DNA of 64,000 nucleotides from Ancistrus triradiatus (taxonomy: Eukaryota; Chordata; Actinopteri; Siluriformes; Loricariidae), in contig JAJAGP010000229.1 of assembly GCA_025084515.1 (NCBI GenBank), positions 1 through 64,000 of the forward strand, written 5' to 3'. Under the pieces are notes generated by a model, which ran no database searches, was not told the origin of the DNA, and worked only from the letters and a program-made list of their open reading frames with translations. The translations under genes and the position numbers were made by a program. This document shows, in pieces, positions 47,690 through 58,563 of the stretch; position 1 is the first letter of the stretch, and each line of letters opens with the position of its first letter.

Positions 47690-48947
47690 TATTAGATGAT
47701 TTAATAATTGTCACAACCACGTCCTGCATCTACATTTCCCAGCACACTGCACTTCTGCCATGTCATCTCCCACGTCACTCATTGCCTTGTTCTCATTTAT
47801 TGTCCTTCTGATTACACATGCCAATATCTCATTCATGGATTACTTTTACTTTTTACGGATTACATTTAATCTCTGCTTGCCATACCACTCACTGCAAGGT
47901 TTCACCACTGTTTCTGACATCCTGATTATGAACCTACTTCCCATCTCACTCTTAAAACTCTCTGCCTGGTAACACTGTTTCAACTCTGGACTGAATAAAA
48001 AGAATTGGAATTGGCTTTCTCCATCCGGCTCGCATTTCTGCAAATAATGACTATAATTGTGGTTTACCGATACAAAACATATAGACAAATATTCATATAA
48101 ATTTTTATCCTCTATATAAGGCCACCATCAAGATATAGCCAATACATTAGGTTGGTCATAGATCAATCAGTGCACCAGAGGACATGCCACACTTATTAAC
48201 ATACCAACTCTAAGAAATATGGTTTGCTCAATAGAGCTGAGCAGGCATCATCTTTATTTAATTTTTAAACAAAACTGTGCATTTTTAGATGTCATATTAA
48301 AATGGTAAAACCACATAAAAAATACTTAATTCATTAAAACCTGTGAATCAAAAATTGGTGATAATCAGCATGGCTTCTCTAAGCTTGCAGATTAAGGCTA
48401 AGCTGCTGAGGTGAAGGGCCTTTCAAAGTGAGTCAAAGCAAAAAGAACATTGCATGAAAATAGACATAATCTCACCAAAGCCATATTTTCCAGGATAAAG
48501 TAATGTGTCAACTTCAGTGCCATGATCACTGTAAACCCTTTTACAAGTTCCCCAAAGCACTTGGCCGACACCAGAACCAATTCTTAACTTTAGCATGTCA
48601 CAGTTATAAAGTGTGGGAAGTTGTCTGGAGGAACAAATCATCACAGTGTAACACAGAACTTTAGCTTCATTATTTAATATGTGATAGAACCAACCCAATC
48701 ACCACCAGTCACACAAAAAGTTTGAGACCCATTTTGTCTAATCTAATAGAAATGCGTTTCATACAATAACAACATACAAGTACAGTCACCAAATACTGCA
48801 TTAGGAACACAATACTAATAATGGTTAGGGCTTCCCATTGCTCTCAAGATTGCCACAGTATTTCCTGTCACAGATTCCAAAAGATTTCTTTGAGATATGT
48901 TGACGTGATTGCATCACAAATCTCCTGCATATTTTCTAGTACACTTA
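47690..48947. other. Nothing recognised
   Basis: Frames at 47760-47972 and 48398-48698 have no recognisable domain. Confidence 0.45.
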
Positions 48948-50418
48948 CAGTGGTGTGAAAAACTGTTTACCCCTTCCTGATTTCCTAATTTTTTCTATGT
49001 TTGTCACTCTTCAGTGGTTGGGTACATCAAACCAATTTAAATATTAGTCAAAGACAACACAAGTAAACACAAAATGTTGTTTTTAAATGAAGATGTTTAT
49101 TATTAAAGGAGAAAAAAAATCCCAAACCGTCATGGCCCTGTGTGAAAAAGTGATTGCCCCTTAAACCTAATAAATGATTGGGCCACCCTTAGCAGCAACA
49201 ACTGCAACCAAGCGTTTGCAATAACTTGCAATGAGTCTTTTACAGCGTCGTGGAGGAATTTTGGCCCACTCATCTTTGCAGTATTGTTGTAATTCAGCCA
49301 CATTGGAGGGTTTTTGAGCATGAACAGCCTTTTTAAGGTCATGCCACAGCATCGCAATAGGATTCAGGTCAGGACTTTGACTAGGCCACAAGTCTTCATT
49401 TTGTTTTTCTTCAGCCATTCAGAGGTGGACTTGCTGGTGTGTTTTGGATCATTGTCCTGCTGCAGAACCCAAGTTTGTTTCAGCTTGAGGTCACGAACAG
49501 ATGGCCGGGCATTCTCCTTCAGGACTTTTTGGTAGACAGTAGAATTCATAGTTCCATTTATCACAGGAAGTCTTCCAGCAAGGTCCTGAAGCAGTAAAAC
49601 GGCCCCAGACCATCACACTACCACCACCATAGTTTACTGTTCGTATAATGTTCTTTTTCTGAAATGCTGTGTTACTTTTATACCAGATGTAATGGGACAC
49701 ACACCAAAGAGTTCCCAAAGAGTTCAATGTTTGTCTGGTCAGTCCATAGAATGTTTTCCCAAAAGTCTTGGGGATCATCAAGATGTGTTCTGGAAAAATT
49801 GAGACGAGCTTTAATGTTCTTTTTGCTCAGCAGTGGTTTTCATCTTGGAACTCTACCATGCAGGCCATTTTTGCCCAGTCTCTTTCTTATGGTGGAGGCC
49901 ATAAGACCATATGACCTTAACTAAGGCAAGTGAGGCCTGCAGTTCTTTGGATGTTGTTGTGGGGTCTTTTGTGTCCTCTTGGATGAGATGCTGCGCTCTT
50001 GGGGTAATTTTAGTTGGTAGGCCACTCCTGGGAAAGTTCACCACTGTTCCATTTCTTTGCTATTTGTGGATAATGGCTCTCACTTTAGAAATAGCTTTAT
50101 AACCCTTTCCAGACTGATGGATTACTCAGTTTCTTTCTTTTTCAATTATTTCTGAATGTCTTTGGATCTCAGCATGATGTGTAGCGTTTCACTGTCTTTT
50201 CGTGTACTTCACTGTCAGAAAGGTCCTATTTAAGCGGTGTCCTGATTGAGAACAGGTGTTGCAATAATTAAGCCTGGGTGTGGCTAAAGACAGTGAACTC
50301 AGGTGTGATTAACTATAGTTAAGTAAAATTTTAACGGGGGGTCACTTTCACACAGGGCAATGTAGGTTTGGATTTTTTTCTCCCTTAATAAACACCTTCA
50401 TTTAAAACTGCATTTTTA
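48948..50418 (-). pseudogene. Tc1-like family F3 element with transposase pseudogene
   Basis: The left terminal repeat CAGTGGTGTGAAAAACTG is preceded by TA. The antisense transposase can be followed through several frames: LIQEDTKDPTTTSKELQASL (~49970), GKTFYGLTRQTLN (~49750), VNYGGGSVMVWGRF (~49630), WVLQQDNDPKHTSKSTSEWL (49450, second catalytic Asp), and WPSQSPDLNPIAMLWHDL (~49370). The last block normally reads PIEMLW, so the catalytic glutamate is alanine here. Frameshifts and stops also break the gene. The right terminal repeat is missing and is replaced by a short duplication of AAATGAAGGTGTTTAT and a LINE fragment. Confidence 0.85.
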
Positions 50419-50457
50419 AATGAAGGTGTTTATTTAGGTGCATTTTTAAATGACAAG

Positions 50458-50838
50458 GAGTGGGGAGGCTTTCTCATACATGGCCTCCCACTATGAAAGA
50501 AACTACTCACTTTCGTTTGAGGCTCAGACACTCTCCAAAATTTTAAGTCTAGGCCAAAAACTTATACTTATTTACACAGGCTGCTGACTAGATTTAGACT
50601 GGGATGCATGGCTCGGGTTACTAGGGCTGGAGTCTGTAGTCATGTCTGGCCTGCCTGCCTTGTCCGTTAGCCAGGAGTGTCGGGTGGGCGGTCTGGCTGA
50701 ACTGGGCTTCGGTCCTCTTGATCTTGACTCGTGCATCCTTGCCTTAGACTAAGGGCAGAGCTGGGGGTTCATAGTCACAGAGTCTTATGGTGATCAGAGA
50801 CGTTGGGTTGCTGTCTTCTGCCTACCGTGGGGTTGCTG
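50458..50838 (+). mobile_element. L2-type LINE 3' fragment
   Basis: Plus-strand counterpart of 14140-14460 and 38230-38580: GGCTTTCTCATACATGGCC, TTAAGTCTAGGCC, TGTCTGGCCTGCCTGCCTTG, CTTATGGTGATCAGAGACG. It contains only the end of ORF2 and beginning of the 3' UTR, with no tail. Confidence 0.8.
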
Positions 50839-50895
50839 ATGTCTGCATAAACATGACCTAGCTGTAAAACATCATCATATTTTCATACAACATAC
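50839..50895. mobile_element. Tc1 family F1 terminal-repeat scrap
   Basis: TCTGCATAAACATGACCTAG and AAAACATCATCATATTTTC match the F1 terminal region. ~55 bases only. Confidence 0.5.
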
Positions 50896-50910
50896 CCAGC
50901 CATCACCATG

Positions 50911-51144
50911 TCTTGAGACGTCTTAAGACACATTATGAAGATGTCTTAAGATGTCTTGAGACATGTCTTAAGACGTCTTGAGGTTAAGACATGTCTATAG
51001 ACATGCGTCTTGAGACATCTTGACTATAAGAACATCTCAAGATGTCTTAAGACATGTCTTAAGACGTCTTCATAATGTGTCTTAAGACATGTCTCAAGAC
51101 ATCTTGAGATGTTCTTGTAGTCAAGACGTCTCAAGACACATGTC
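50911..51144. repeat. Overlapping inverted repeats built of AGAC/GTCT words
   Basis: Arms 50911-50982 and 51036-51100 are reverse complements with an ~8-base gap. Arms 51000-51058 and 51086-51144 are reverse complements over 59 bases with about six mismatches. The arms interleave, so two cruciform pairings compete. The whole is composed of short palindromes (TCTTAAGA, GACATGTC, AGACGTCT). It has no coding content. Confidence 0.85.
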
Positions 51145-51505
51145 TCAGAAAGTGCTGTTTATGTCCATCAGAGTGGAATATGTTACATTACTACCCTCTG
51201 CAGGAGTGAACAGCCAACAAAGATTAAGGTGTGTAATAGGATGTTTTCACACTTGGACCATTTGAGCATCTGAAGTGGATTCAAATAGCTGAGGCATGGT
51301 TTCTTTGTATATGTACATGATCATGTAAAACAAACTCACACCCCTCTAATAGCCGCAAAAATGAACTGAACTGAGACCACCTTCTGAGAAGGTCTCAGTT
51401 TGGTACACTTGTGGTTCATTTCATAATCCATTTTATTTGTGCGCTGTAAAAACTCGGGTCCACTTTGCATTTTGTTTCACACCTAGAACCTTCTGGCTTG
51501 CTATA

Positions 51506-51596
51506 ACCAGTTAGAATTCTCACAACTTGAGAAAAACAGCTGCAAGTGAATTCCACTTGCAGCTATTTTTCTCAAGTTGTGAGAATTCTAACTGGT
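51506..51596. repeat. 43-bp near-perfect hairpin
   Basis: 51506-51548 pairs with 51554-51596 with a single mismatch (51537/51565) and a 5-base AATTC loop. Confidence 0.9.
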
Positions 51597-51687
51597 CTCG
51601 TATTTCTGGATATCCAACAAAAGGCCCACATTAAATGTCTGCTTTCTGCAATGCACAAAATATTATGTTTTTCAGTTGTTTTCAGGA

Positions 51688-51731
51688 TGGCACGGTGGCA
51701 CAATGGTTAGCGCAGTTGCCTCACAGTTCCA
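51688..51731 (+). mobile_element. SINE head fragment
   Basis: GGCACGGTGGCACAATGGTT and AGCGCAGTTGCCTCACAG match the tRNA-derived SINE head. It is cut directly by a Tc1 fragment. Confidence 0.7.
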
Positions 51732-51734
51732 TTC

Positions 51735-52151
51735 AAGAAAATGAGTCATTCAGAAAGTCAATGACCCCAAGTACACAATTCTAACAAAATGGTTAAAGAA
51801 ACATCAAATTAATGTTTTGGAATGGCCAAGCCAAATTCCTAACCTTAATCCAATAGAAACTTTATGGAAGTACTTCATGTGAGGATATTGAAAGTTGTTT
51901 ATCAAATGTGCAGTACTGATCAACAGTTACCAGAAAGCAAAGTTTCACATACTCTTGCCACTTACAGATGTAATATTCAGTAGTTTTCCTGAATAAATAA
52001 ATTATCATATACATTATTTTTGTCTTATTTGTTTAATTGGGTTCATTTTACTTACTTCTAGTACTTGCATGAAAATCTGATGATGTTTTATGATATTCAT
52101 GGACAAACAAATATATTTTAAAGGGTTCACAAACATTCAACCACCACTGTA
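51735..52151 (+). mobile_element. Tc1-like family F1 fragment, 3' end
   Basis: The transposase C-terminal part is recognisable in ATTAATGTTTTGGAATGGCC and CCTTAATCCAATAGAAACTT (WPSQxPDLNPIET-type block carrying the catalytic Glu), with stops. Then the trailer TTTCACATACTCTTGCCACT and the terminal repeat ending AACCACCACTGTA. The 5' half is lost. Confidence 0.85.
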
Positions 52152-52547
52152 TGTGACTGTATGAATAATCTTCATGGTAATGATGGCCTCATGTCCCACT
52201 GCATATTTCTCAACAAAGATTTCCTCATCCAATATTCAAAACATTTATTTGAATTGCATGCCCTTAAAAAGGCTACAAAAACATTTCTAATGATGTGGAT
52301 GTTCATCAGCCCACAGTAAGACAAACTGTCATGAAATTAAGAAATTTTCTTTATCTGAAGAGTGGACATTTAAAGTGCAACGCAAAGTATAATGCTAACG
52401 TGATAAAACCTTAAGATGAACAACAAAAGACCAACACAATTTGCAAAAAGCATGTTCATATAAACTCTAATAAACACAACATTTCTGTAAGTTTGCAAAA
52501 TAGCAATTGGGTGTTTTACAACAGTTATTGTCAAATGTTCTGTGGCT
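52152..52547. other. Nothing recognised
   Basis: AT-rich. The word AATATTCAAAACATTTATTT and similar are unspecific. Confidence 0.45.
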
Positions 52548-52885
52548 CAATTCATTCATTCACTTTCTTATCTGTTTAATCCTGGATAGGGTCGTGGAAG
52601 AGCCTGGGTCTAGCTGGTGGCATAGTTCACAAAGCAGTAACAACCTTACATAGGGCCCCAATCCATCATAGGGCACATGCTCTCACACCCTACGGTCACT
52701 TTACCATAATCATTTAACCTAAAGCATGTCTTTGAACTGTGGGAGGAAACTGGGTTACTCAGAGTAAACCCATGCAGACTCCGCACCCACAAAGAACCCT
52801 GACCACTCCACCTGAGATCGAACCCAGGACCTTCCCGCTGTGAGGCAACAGTGCCACCCATCAAGCCATCATGCTGCCCACTCTG
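52548..52885 (-). mobile_element. tRNA-derived SINE
   Basis: Same family and orientation as 47343-47677. On the minus strand the head is GGGCAGCATGATGGC, TGGCACTGTTGCCTCACAG, with box-B-like GGTTCGATC. The tail is GGATTAAACAGATAAGAAAG with a final GAATGAAT repeat. Middle landmarks (CATGGGTTTACTC, TTTCCTCCCACAG) are shared. No convincing target duplication. Confidence 0.85.
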
Positions 52886-53520
52886 GATTAATGAGAAAGG
52901 TTCATTTAAAGCCAGAAAAGAACACCATGTGTGGAGAAAAGGACACTGCACACCAATATCAAAAATGTGAAGCATGGTGTATTGAGCAACATTTGTAGGT
53001 TTGCATTGCTGCCTTAGGGTTGGGACAGCTTGCATGAATCAGTGAAGAAACAGTGCACAGACACACACAAATGCACATACACACATTCGTGCGCACACAT
53101 GCATACACATCAATCTTAATTGACCACTGAACCAAGAATAATGACTAAATCAACGACACAGTGCTTTAAATAATGCATTAAAAATGCACTGTGCAAGTCT
53201 AAAAATTCCACTAAATGCAAGGAATGCAAGTCAGCAATGGCAGTATACTATGTTGCAACACAAAATCTAAATATGTTGTTAAATACAAGGATTCCATTTC
53301 CATATCCATTTCCAACCTGGAGAATAAAAGAGTGTTCAAAAAGTTTATGAAAGGTATGGAATCTACAAGTGGTTGTGAGTAAGAGTTACCTTTCATGCAA
53401 CTGTACAAGCTAGCATGCATGAAACATCCTCAGCATGGTTTTTATCAGTTCATGATTGCTGTTGAAGGGATTTGTGTACAATTGACTCTAAAAGTACTAT
53501 CTCAACTTGTATGCGTCTAT
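52886..53520. other. Nothing recognised
   Basis: A short CA-rich part (ACACACACAAATGCACATAC) is at ~53055-53110. No coding similarity. Confidence 0.45.
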
Positions 53521-53542
53521 GTGTGTGTGTGTGTGTGTGTGA

Positions 53543-53603
<61 letters not shown>
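53521..53603. repeat. (GT)10 and (TA)n microsatellite
   Basis: GT units at 53521-53540 and TA units at 53546-53603, ending directly at the terminal repeat of the next Tc1 element. Confidence 0.95.
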
Positions 53604-53608
<5 letters not shown>

Positions 53609-55142
53609 GGGCAAAAAAGTATTTAGTCACCCACTGATTGTGCAAGTTCACCTACTTAGAAAGATGAGAGAGGTCTGTAATTTTCATCATAGCTACACTT
53701 CAACTATGAGAGACAAAATCAGAAAAAAGAAATCCAGGAAATCACATTGTAGGATTTTTAAGGAATTTAATTGTAAATCACGGTGGAAAATAAGTATTTG
53801 GTCAATAAATTTGGTTCAACTCAATACTTAACAATACTTAATACTTAACTCAAAACATAACCTTTGTTGGCAATGACAAAAGTCAAACGTTTCCTGTAAG
53901 TCTTTACCAGATTTGCACACACTGTAGCTGGTATTTTGGCCCATTCCTCCATGCAGATCTTCTCTAGAGCAGTGATGTTTTGGGGCAACACGGACTTTCA
54001 ACTCCCTCCACAAATTTTCTATGGGGTTGAGGTCTGGAGACTGGCTAGGCCACTCCAGGAACTTGAAATGCTTTTTACAGAGCCACTCCTTCGTTGCCTG
54101 AGCGGTGTGTTTGGGATCATTGTCATGCTGGAAGACCCAGCCACGTGCCGTCTTCAATGCTCTCACTGATGGAATGAGGTTTTGGCTTAAAATTTCATGA
54201 TGCATGGCCCCATTCATTCTTCCCTTAACACAGATCAGTAGTCCTGTCCCCTTTGCAGGAAAACAGCCCCAAAGCGTGATGTTTCCACCTCCATGCTGCA
54301 CAGTTAGGTATGTTGTTCTTGGGATGCAACTCGGCATTCTTCTTCCTCCAAACACGAGTTGAGTTTTTACGAAAACATTTTATTTTGGTTTTATCTGACC
54401 ACATGATATTCTCCCAATCCTCTTCTGGATCATCCATATGCTCTCTGGCAAATTTCAGACAGGCCTTGACATGTACTGGCTTAAGCAAGTGTACCTGGCA
54501 CTGCAGGATCTGAGTCCCTCTCGGCGTAGTGTGTTACTGATGGTAGCCTTTGTTACTTTGGTCCCAGCTCTCTGCATGTCATTCATCAGGTCCCTCCGTG
54601 CAGTTCTGGAATTTTTGCTCACCGTTCTCTCTTGTATGTCTCCCATTTTCTTACAATTGCTCCCACAGTTGATTTATTCACACCATCCTGCTTGCCTATT
54701 GTAGATTCACTTTTCTCAGCCTGGTGCAGGTCTACAATTTTCTTCCTGGTGTCCTTCGACAGCTCTTTGATCTTGGCCATGGTTGAGTTTGAAGTCGTAC
54801 TGTTTGAGGTTGTGGACAGGTGTCTTTTATACAGATACCAAGATCAAACATGTTCCAATAATACAAGTAACAAGTGGAGGACAGAAGAGCTTCTTAAAGA
54901 AGTTGTTACAGGTCTGTGAGAGCCAGATTTCTTGGAGTTTGTGGGTGACCAAATACTTATTTTCCACCAAGATTTACAATTAAATTCTTTAAAAATCCTA
55001 TAATGTGATTTCCTGGATTTATTTTTCATTTTGTCTCTAAAGGTTGAAGTGTACCTATGATGAAAATTACAGACCTCTCTCATCTTTTTAAGTAGGATAA
55101 CTTGCACAATCAGTGGCTGACTAAATACTTTTTGCCCCACTG
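53604..55142 (-). mobile_element. Tc1-like family F2 element, near complete
   Basis: The terminal repeats are TAGTGGGGCAAAAAAGTA (first C mutated to T) and its inverse TACTTTTTGCCCCACTG followed by TA. Internal leader sequence and an antisense transposase of the expected ~1 kb are present. Length (~1.54 kb) matches a full Tc1-type element. Confidence 0.9.
53850..54781 (-). pseudogene. Tc1-like transposase, frameshifted, DDE residues kept
   Basis: The start MAKIKELSKDTRKKIVDLHQ at 54781 is conserved with the copy at 18243. The first helix-turn-helix (KSESTIGKQDGVNKSTVGAI) runs into a frameshift near 54640. The second domain (RTARRDLMNDMQRAGTKVTK) lies in the frame 54646-54455. Another shift leads to WENIMWSDKTKIKCFRKNST (first Asp, ~54395). 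A further shift leads to the 175-codon frame 54355-53828 with WVFQHDNDPKHTAQATKEWL (second Asp) and WPSQSPDLNPIENLWRELKV (third acidic residue Glu). All three catalytic residues remain, but at least three frameshifts separate them. No functional protein is expected. A DNA cut-and-paste recombinase in life. Confidence 0.85.
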
Positions 55143-55149
55143 TATACAA

Positions 55150-55434
55150 CATAAACAACCCACAATTTCAGATCAAAATTGCTTCTATGGCAGAAGTCAG
55201 TATTTAGTGTGACATCCCTTGAAGTCTTTTGTCCTGAAGATTTCTATAGTAATGCTCTGGTAAATTATTTTTCTGGACTTTATTTTCAGTTTTGTAATAC
55301 TGCATACCATGTAATACTGCATTTCCTGTATTTTCTGGTTGTATTCTAATAAAGAAATTGAGAAGTAATTGTATATGGTTATTATACTATTGCTAAAACA
55401 AATAATGGTGGCCTAAGAATTTTGCATAGTACTG
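55150..55434. mobile_element. Tc1-like family F6 remnant
   Basis: The right end GGCCTAAGAATTTTGCATAG followed by TACTGTA is the terminal repeat of a further fish Tc1-type family. Inner words (GCAGAAGTCAGTATTTAGTG) fit the leader. No transposase is left. Confidence 0.5.
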
Positions 55435-55449
55435 TACATGTTTCTGTGT

Positions 55450-55512
55450 GTAGATAGATAGACAGATAGATAGGTAGATAGATAGATAGATAGGTAAGCA
55501 GATAGATAATCA
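55450..55512. repeat. Imperfect (GATA)n microsatellite
   Basis: TAGATAGATAGACAGATAGA and variants over ~60 bases, interrupted by GGTA and GCA. Confidence 0.9.
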
Positions 55513-57574
55513 GTGATGTGCAGTCAGGCCCTTCTAACCCTTCAGAGAATGGGTAACAAACAGGTTTATTTGTCTAAACATCAACCAATTCAAATGTGTT
55601 TTGTTGGTTGCTAAACAGAGTGCATATCTAGCTGAGAGTGGTAATAACCAATCAAACTAACCAATTAAAACTGGTTATTATAATGCTGCCCATTCTGCTG
55701 AATTTTTGAAGGGTTTGGTAATGTGAGTCCATTATCAAAAGGACAAGAATATCTGTCCACAGAATACTAAAGAATGTGCTAAGCATTTGTTATTCATAAA
55801 AAATGTCGTGTGATCACTCAGTAACTGTTTCTGTGCATGCTAATTTACAGTAGCTAGATAACATCAAATGGCGACTTGCAAGGAACTCACAATAATTCCA
55901 TTTAGACCATTTTCTGGAAAACAGGGGATGGACTTTACTTTCAAATAATCTTTGTGGACTGGTGAGTTTAGTGCTTACTTTATGTTTTGGCTGACCTGGC
56001 ATATTATATAAATAAGAAATGAGTGATCCTACTTTGTTGAACGGTTATATTTGTAGGATTTGTGGATAATTTTCAAATGTGTTACACAGAAAATTAAGAT
56101 ATGAAAAATAGGAGAGCATTGTCCTGCTCTTCCGTACATGCTACTTTGGACATTTGGTAATCTGTGTTGTGAAATCCCTACAATAGTTTAAAGTCAGGCC
56201 TAAGCTTATGTGTTAATTTTACTGTGCGTTAATCATTTGTGTGTGACTCCCAGCTGGTGGGAGGTGGGAGTGGATGGGTAGGATAGCAGAAGGGGTATCA
56301 TATGTATGCACTGCATGCCACTAATAGATAGACAGATACAAGATTAATTCTTTTTTTTTTCAGCCATAGGTATGGCACGTTACACAACACACTTGTTTCA
56401 TAATTTGGCTGCATGTATTCTGCAGTGCAGATGCAGTGCATATACAGTGCACACAGGACCACATTCCATGATACCCAGAGAGCAGACAACAGCTGGAGTC
56501 TTTCTGTCAGCGAAAAGTATACTGTACTCACAATGAAGGAGACAATGTTTCCTTGACTGTTACAGAGAAATTATGCAGTACATGTGCTTTGATGACAAAG
56601 GACACCCTTGTGAAATGTGTGAAGTCCGCCAGATTTGCAGTCTCAGACATCTGGCTTACATATACACTAATAACTCATTATTTAATAGTACAGACATGAT
56701 TATACATACTGTTTATAGCCTACCTGTGTTTTACTGTATATGGTCACATGTATTACGCAGTGCTGTTACACAAGGTGTGAGCATTTATGTTATATGCACA
56801 TAAATTTGAATGCACAAATACAATTTTACACAAAGTTTTTATATAACAATTACACACACATACATGTACCTACTGATAGACATGGTACACTCAGCGAAAT
56901 AGACTGTGGTTGTGGGGGTTGGTGTATCATTACCAAGACAATAGGTCCTAGACGCTTACAGCAAGCGGGCTTTTTGTCTGATAAGTGTAGCAAAACCAGC
57001 TTGAATTAACTTTAATTGACTTCGATCCGACCCATGGAACTAAGAAATTCCAATACACCCTGCTTATTGTCTCTGCCAAACATTACTATGATCATGGAAT
57101 GTTGGGAGTCTTCTTTGTTCTCCCTCAAGGACAAAAGGTTAACTTCAACCATCTGCCTAAAGTATGCTGCTTTAACTTGAGGCGTCATAACCTGAGGATT
57201 ACTTCTCTACCCTCCAAGGCTAGATGGACCCTTTCTCAACTCATGCCACCACTATGCAACTGAGATACCCACCTTCAACCAGTTCTGGTGCCATTAAGTC
57301 TTAAGTTTTTTATTTGATATACTTACACAACATTGTGTATGCATGCATTATATATGATTTACCTATTGTACACTCATTTATAGGATTCTTGAAAATATTT
57401 CTGTGAAAATCTTGTGGTGATTTTTTTAGACAAAGAAAATTAAAAATGCGGAAGGAACACTTCCCAGTGGCTGGAAACATAGCATGGTAATTCGGCCCCG
57501 CCTCAAACTCCACCTTCAGTTACATGTGTTTAAACTCAGGACCAGAAGAGAGAGGAAGCAGTTCATTCAGAAGT
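55513..57574. other. Nothing recognised
   Basis: About 2 kb of apparently unique DNA. A region at 56990-57300 has balanced composition but no continuous frame with a recognisable domain. Confidence 0.4.
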
Positions 57575-57578
57575 TTAA

Positions 57579-57752
57579 GGGCGTACTCACACTGAGCCCG
57601 ATTGCCTTGAACTGTGCTGGAGCACGTTTGACCCCCTCCCCACTTCCCCTGCATCCCAGCATGATTTGGAGCACTCACACTAGTCAATCGAACTGCAATT
57701 TGAGGGTCAATCACTCCTGAGCATGGTACAGATTGCCTAGTGTGAGAATGCC
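57579..57752. mobile_element. 174-bp MITE with TTAA target duplication
   Basis: Left end GGGCGTACTCACACTGAGC and right end (inverted) GGCATTCTCACACTAGGC match imperfectly over ~40 bases. TTAA sits exactly on both sides (57575-57578 and 57753-57756). TTAA is the hallmark of piggyBac-type transposition, so this is most likely a non-autonomous piggyBac-like element. The termini are not the canonical CCC type. Confidence 0.6.
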
Positions 57753-57756
57753 TTAA

Positions 57757-58299
57757 GTTAAGCCTCCAGACCTACTATAGCTTAATTATCTTTGTTTGTT
57801 CATCAAGCGTTAGTCTACCAAAGTCTTGTCCACAGTTACGCTATAGATTTATAACCTTTAGAACTGGTGGCCAACAGTCAGCCTTTTTCATTTAAAGCAA
57901 ATGTGATTTTTTACAAACCTGGAAAACTCTGTTGAGCCTGAATCTTAGAATTTCTGCTGAGCCTGCATGCTGGTGAACACTCTGCTGCCTACCAGAGGAT
58001 GTGAAACTATCCTCTGTCCTCCTTCGAGTGAACCCATTGCAAGCCTTGAAAAGTGAGTGTACTGAGTGTACTGCGTTGATGACCATAAATCTCATCAGTA
58101 ATTTCAAACCACACTGCATTGTAGTATTGCACATGTCAATAACTGAAATTAGCATTCCTAAGTTCTTTGTTAAAATCATCTCAACTACTCGGAGCATGAT
58201 AGCTGAAAAAAGTGTAGCATCTATAAAGCAGTATTAAAGGCATCTTATAAGGTTAGATAGTCATATTATTTTATTATTCCTCAAGTTACTGCTGTGATT
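57757..58299. other. Nothing recognised
   Basis: Frames on both strands at 57892-58237 have no recognisable domain. Confidence 0.45.
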
Positions 58300-58470
58300 T
58301 TAGAGTCCAGGAAACTGGCACCTCGTTTTATTGGTCCCTTCCCTGTAGATAAAGTTATCAGTGCCACGTCCATTCATCTTAAGCTTCCCCGCCACATGTG
58401 TATCTATCCTATGTTTCATGTTTCCCAAGTTAAGCCAGTAGCCTCCTCACACTGCTAGCTTAGCCTAGCC
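58300..58470 (+). mobile_element. Gypsy integrase C-terminal (GPF module) duplicate
   Basis: The frame reads SRKLAPRFIGPFPVDKVISA and HLKLPRHMCIYPMFHVSQVK, the GPY/F module at the end of a chromovirus-like integrase. The segment is repeated almost exactly at 59938-60110. It precedes the RT gene here, which is the wrong order for a single element. Confidence 0.75.
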
Positions 58471-58519
58471 AAGCCTTGCCTTGCATAGTCTTGCCATTGT
58501 TTTCTTGTGCATTCGTATT

Positions 58520-58544
58520 TAGCCTAGCCTAGCCTAGCCTAGCC
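58520..58544. repeat. (TAGCC)5 microsatellite
   Basis: Five TAGCC units, an expansion of the CTTAGCCTAGCCAAGCC sequence also seen at 60094-60110. Confidence 0.9.
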
Positions 58545-58563
58545 GTATTTAGCCACCCTAGCC

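Noticed and set aside
52809..52885. tRNA gene
   Set aside because: A- and B-box-like sequences belong to SINE heads. The cloverleaf is not maintained and the sequence continues into a SINE body.
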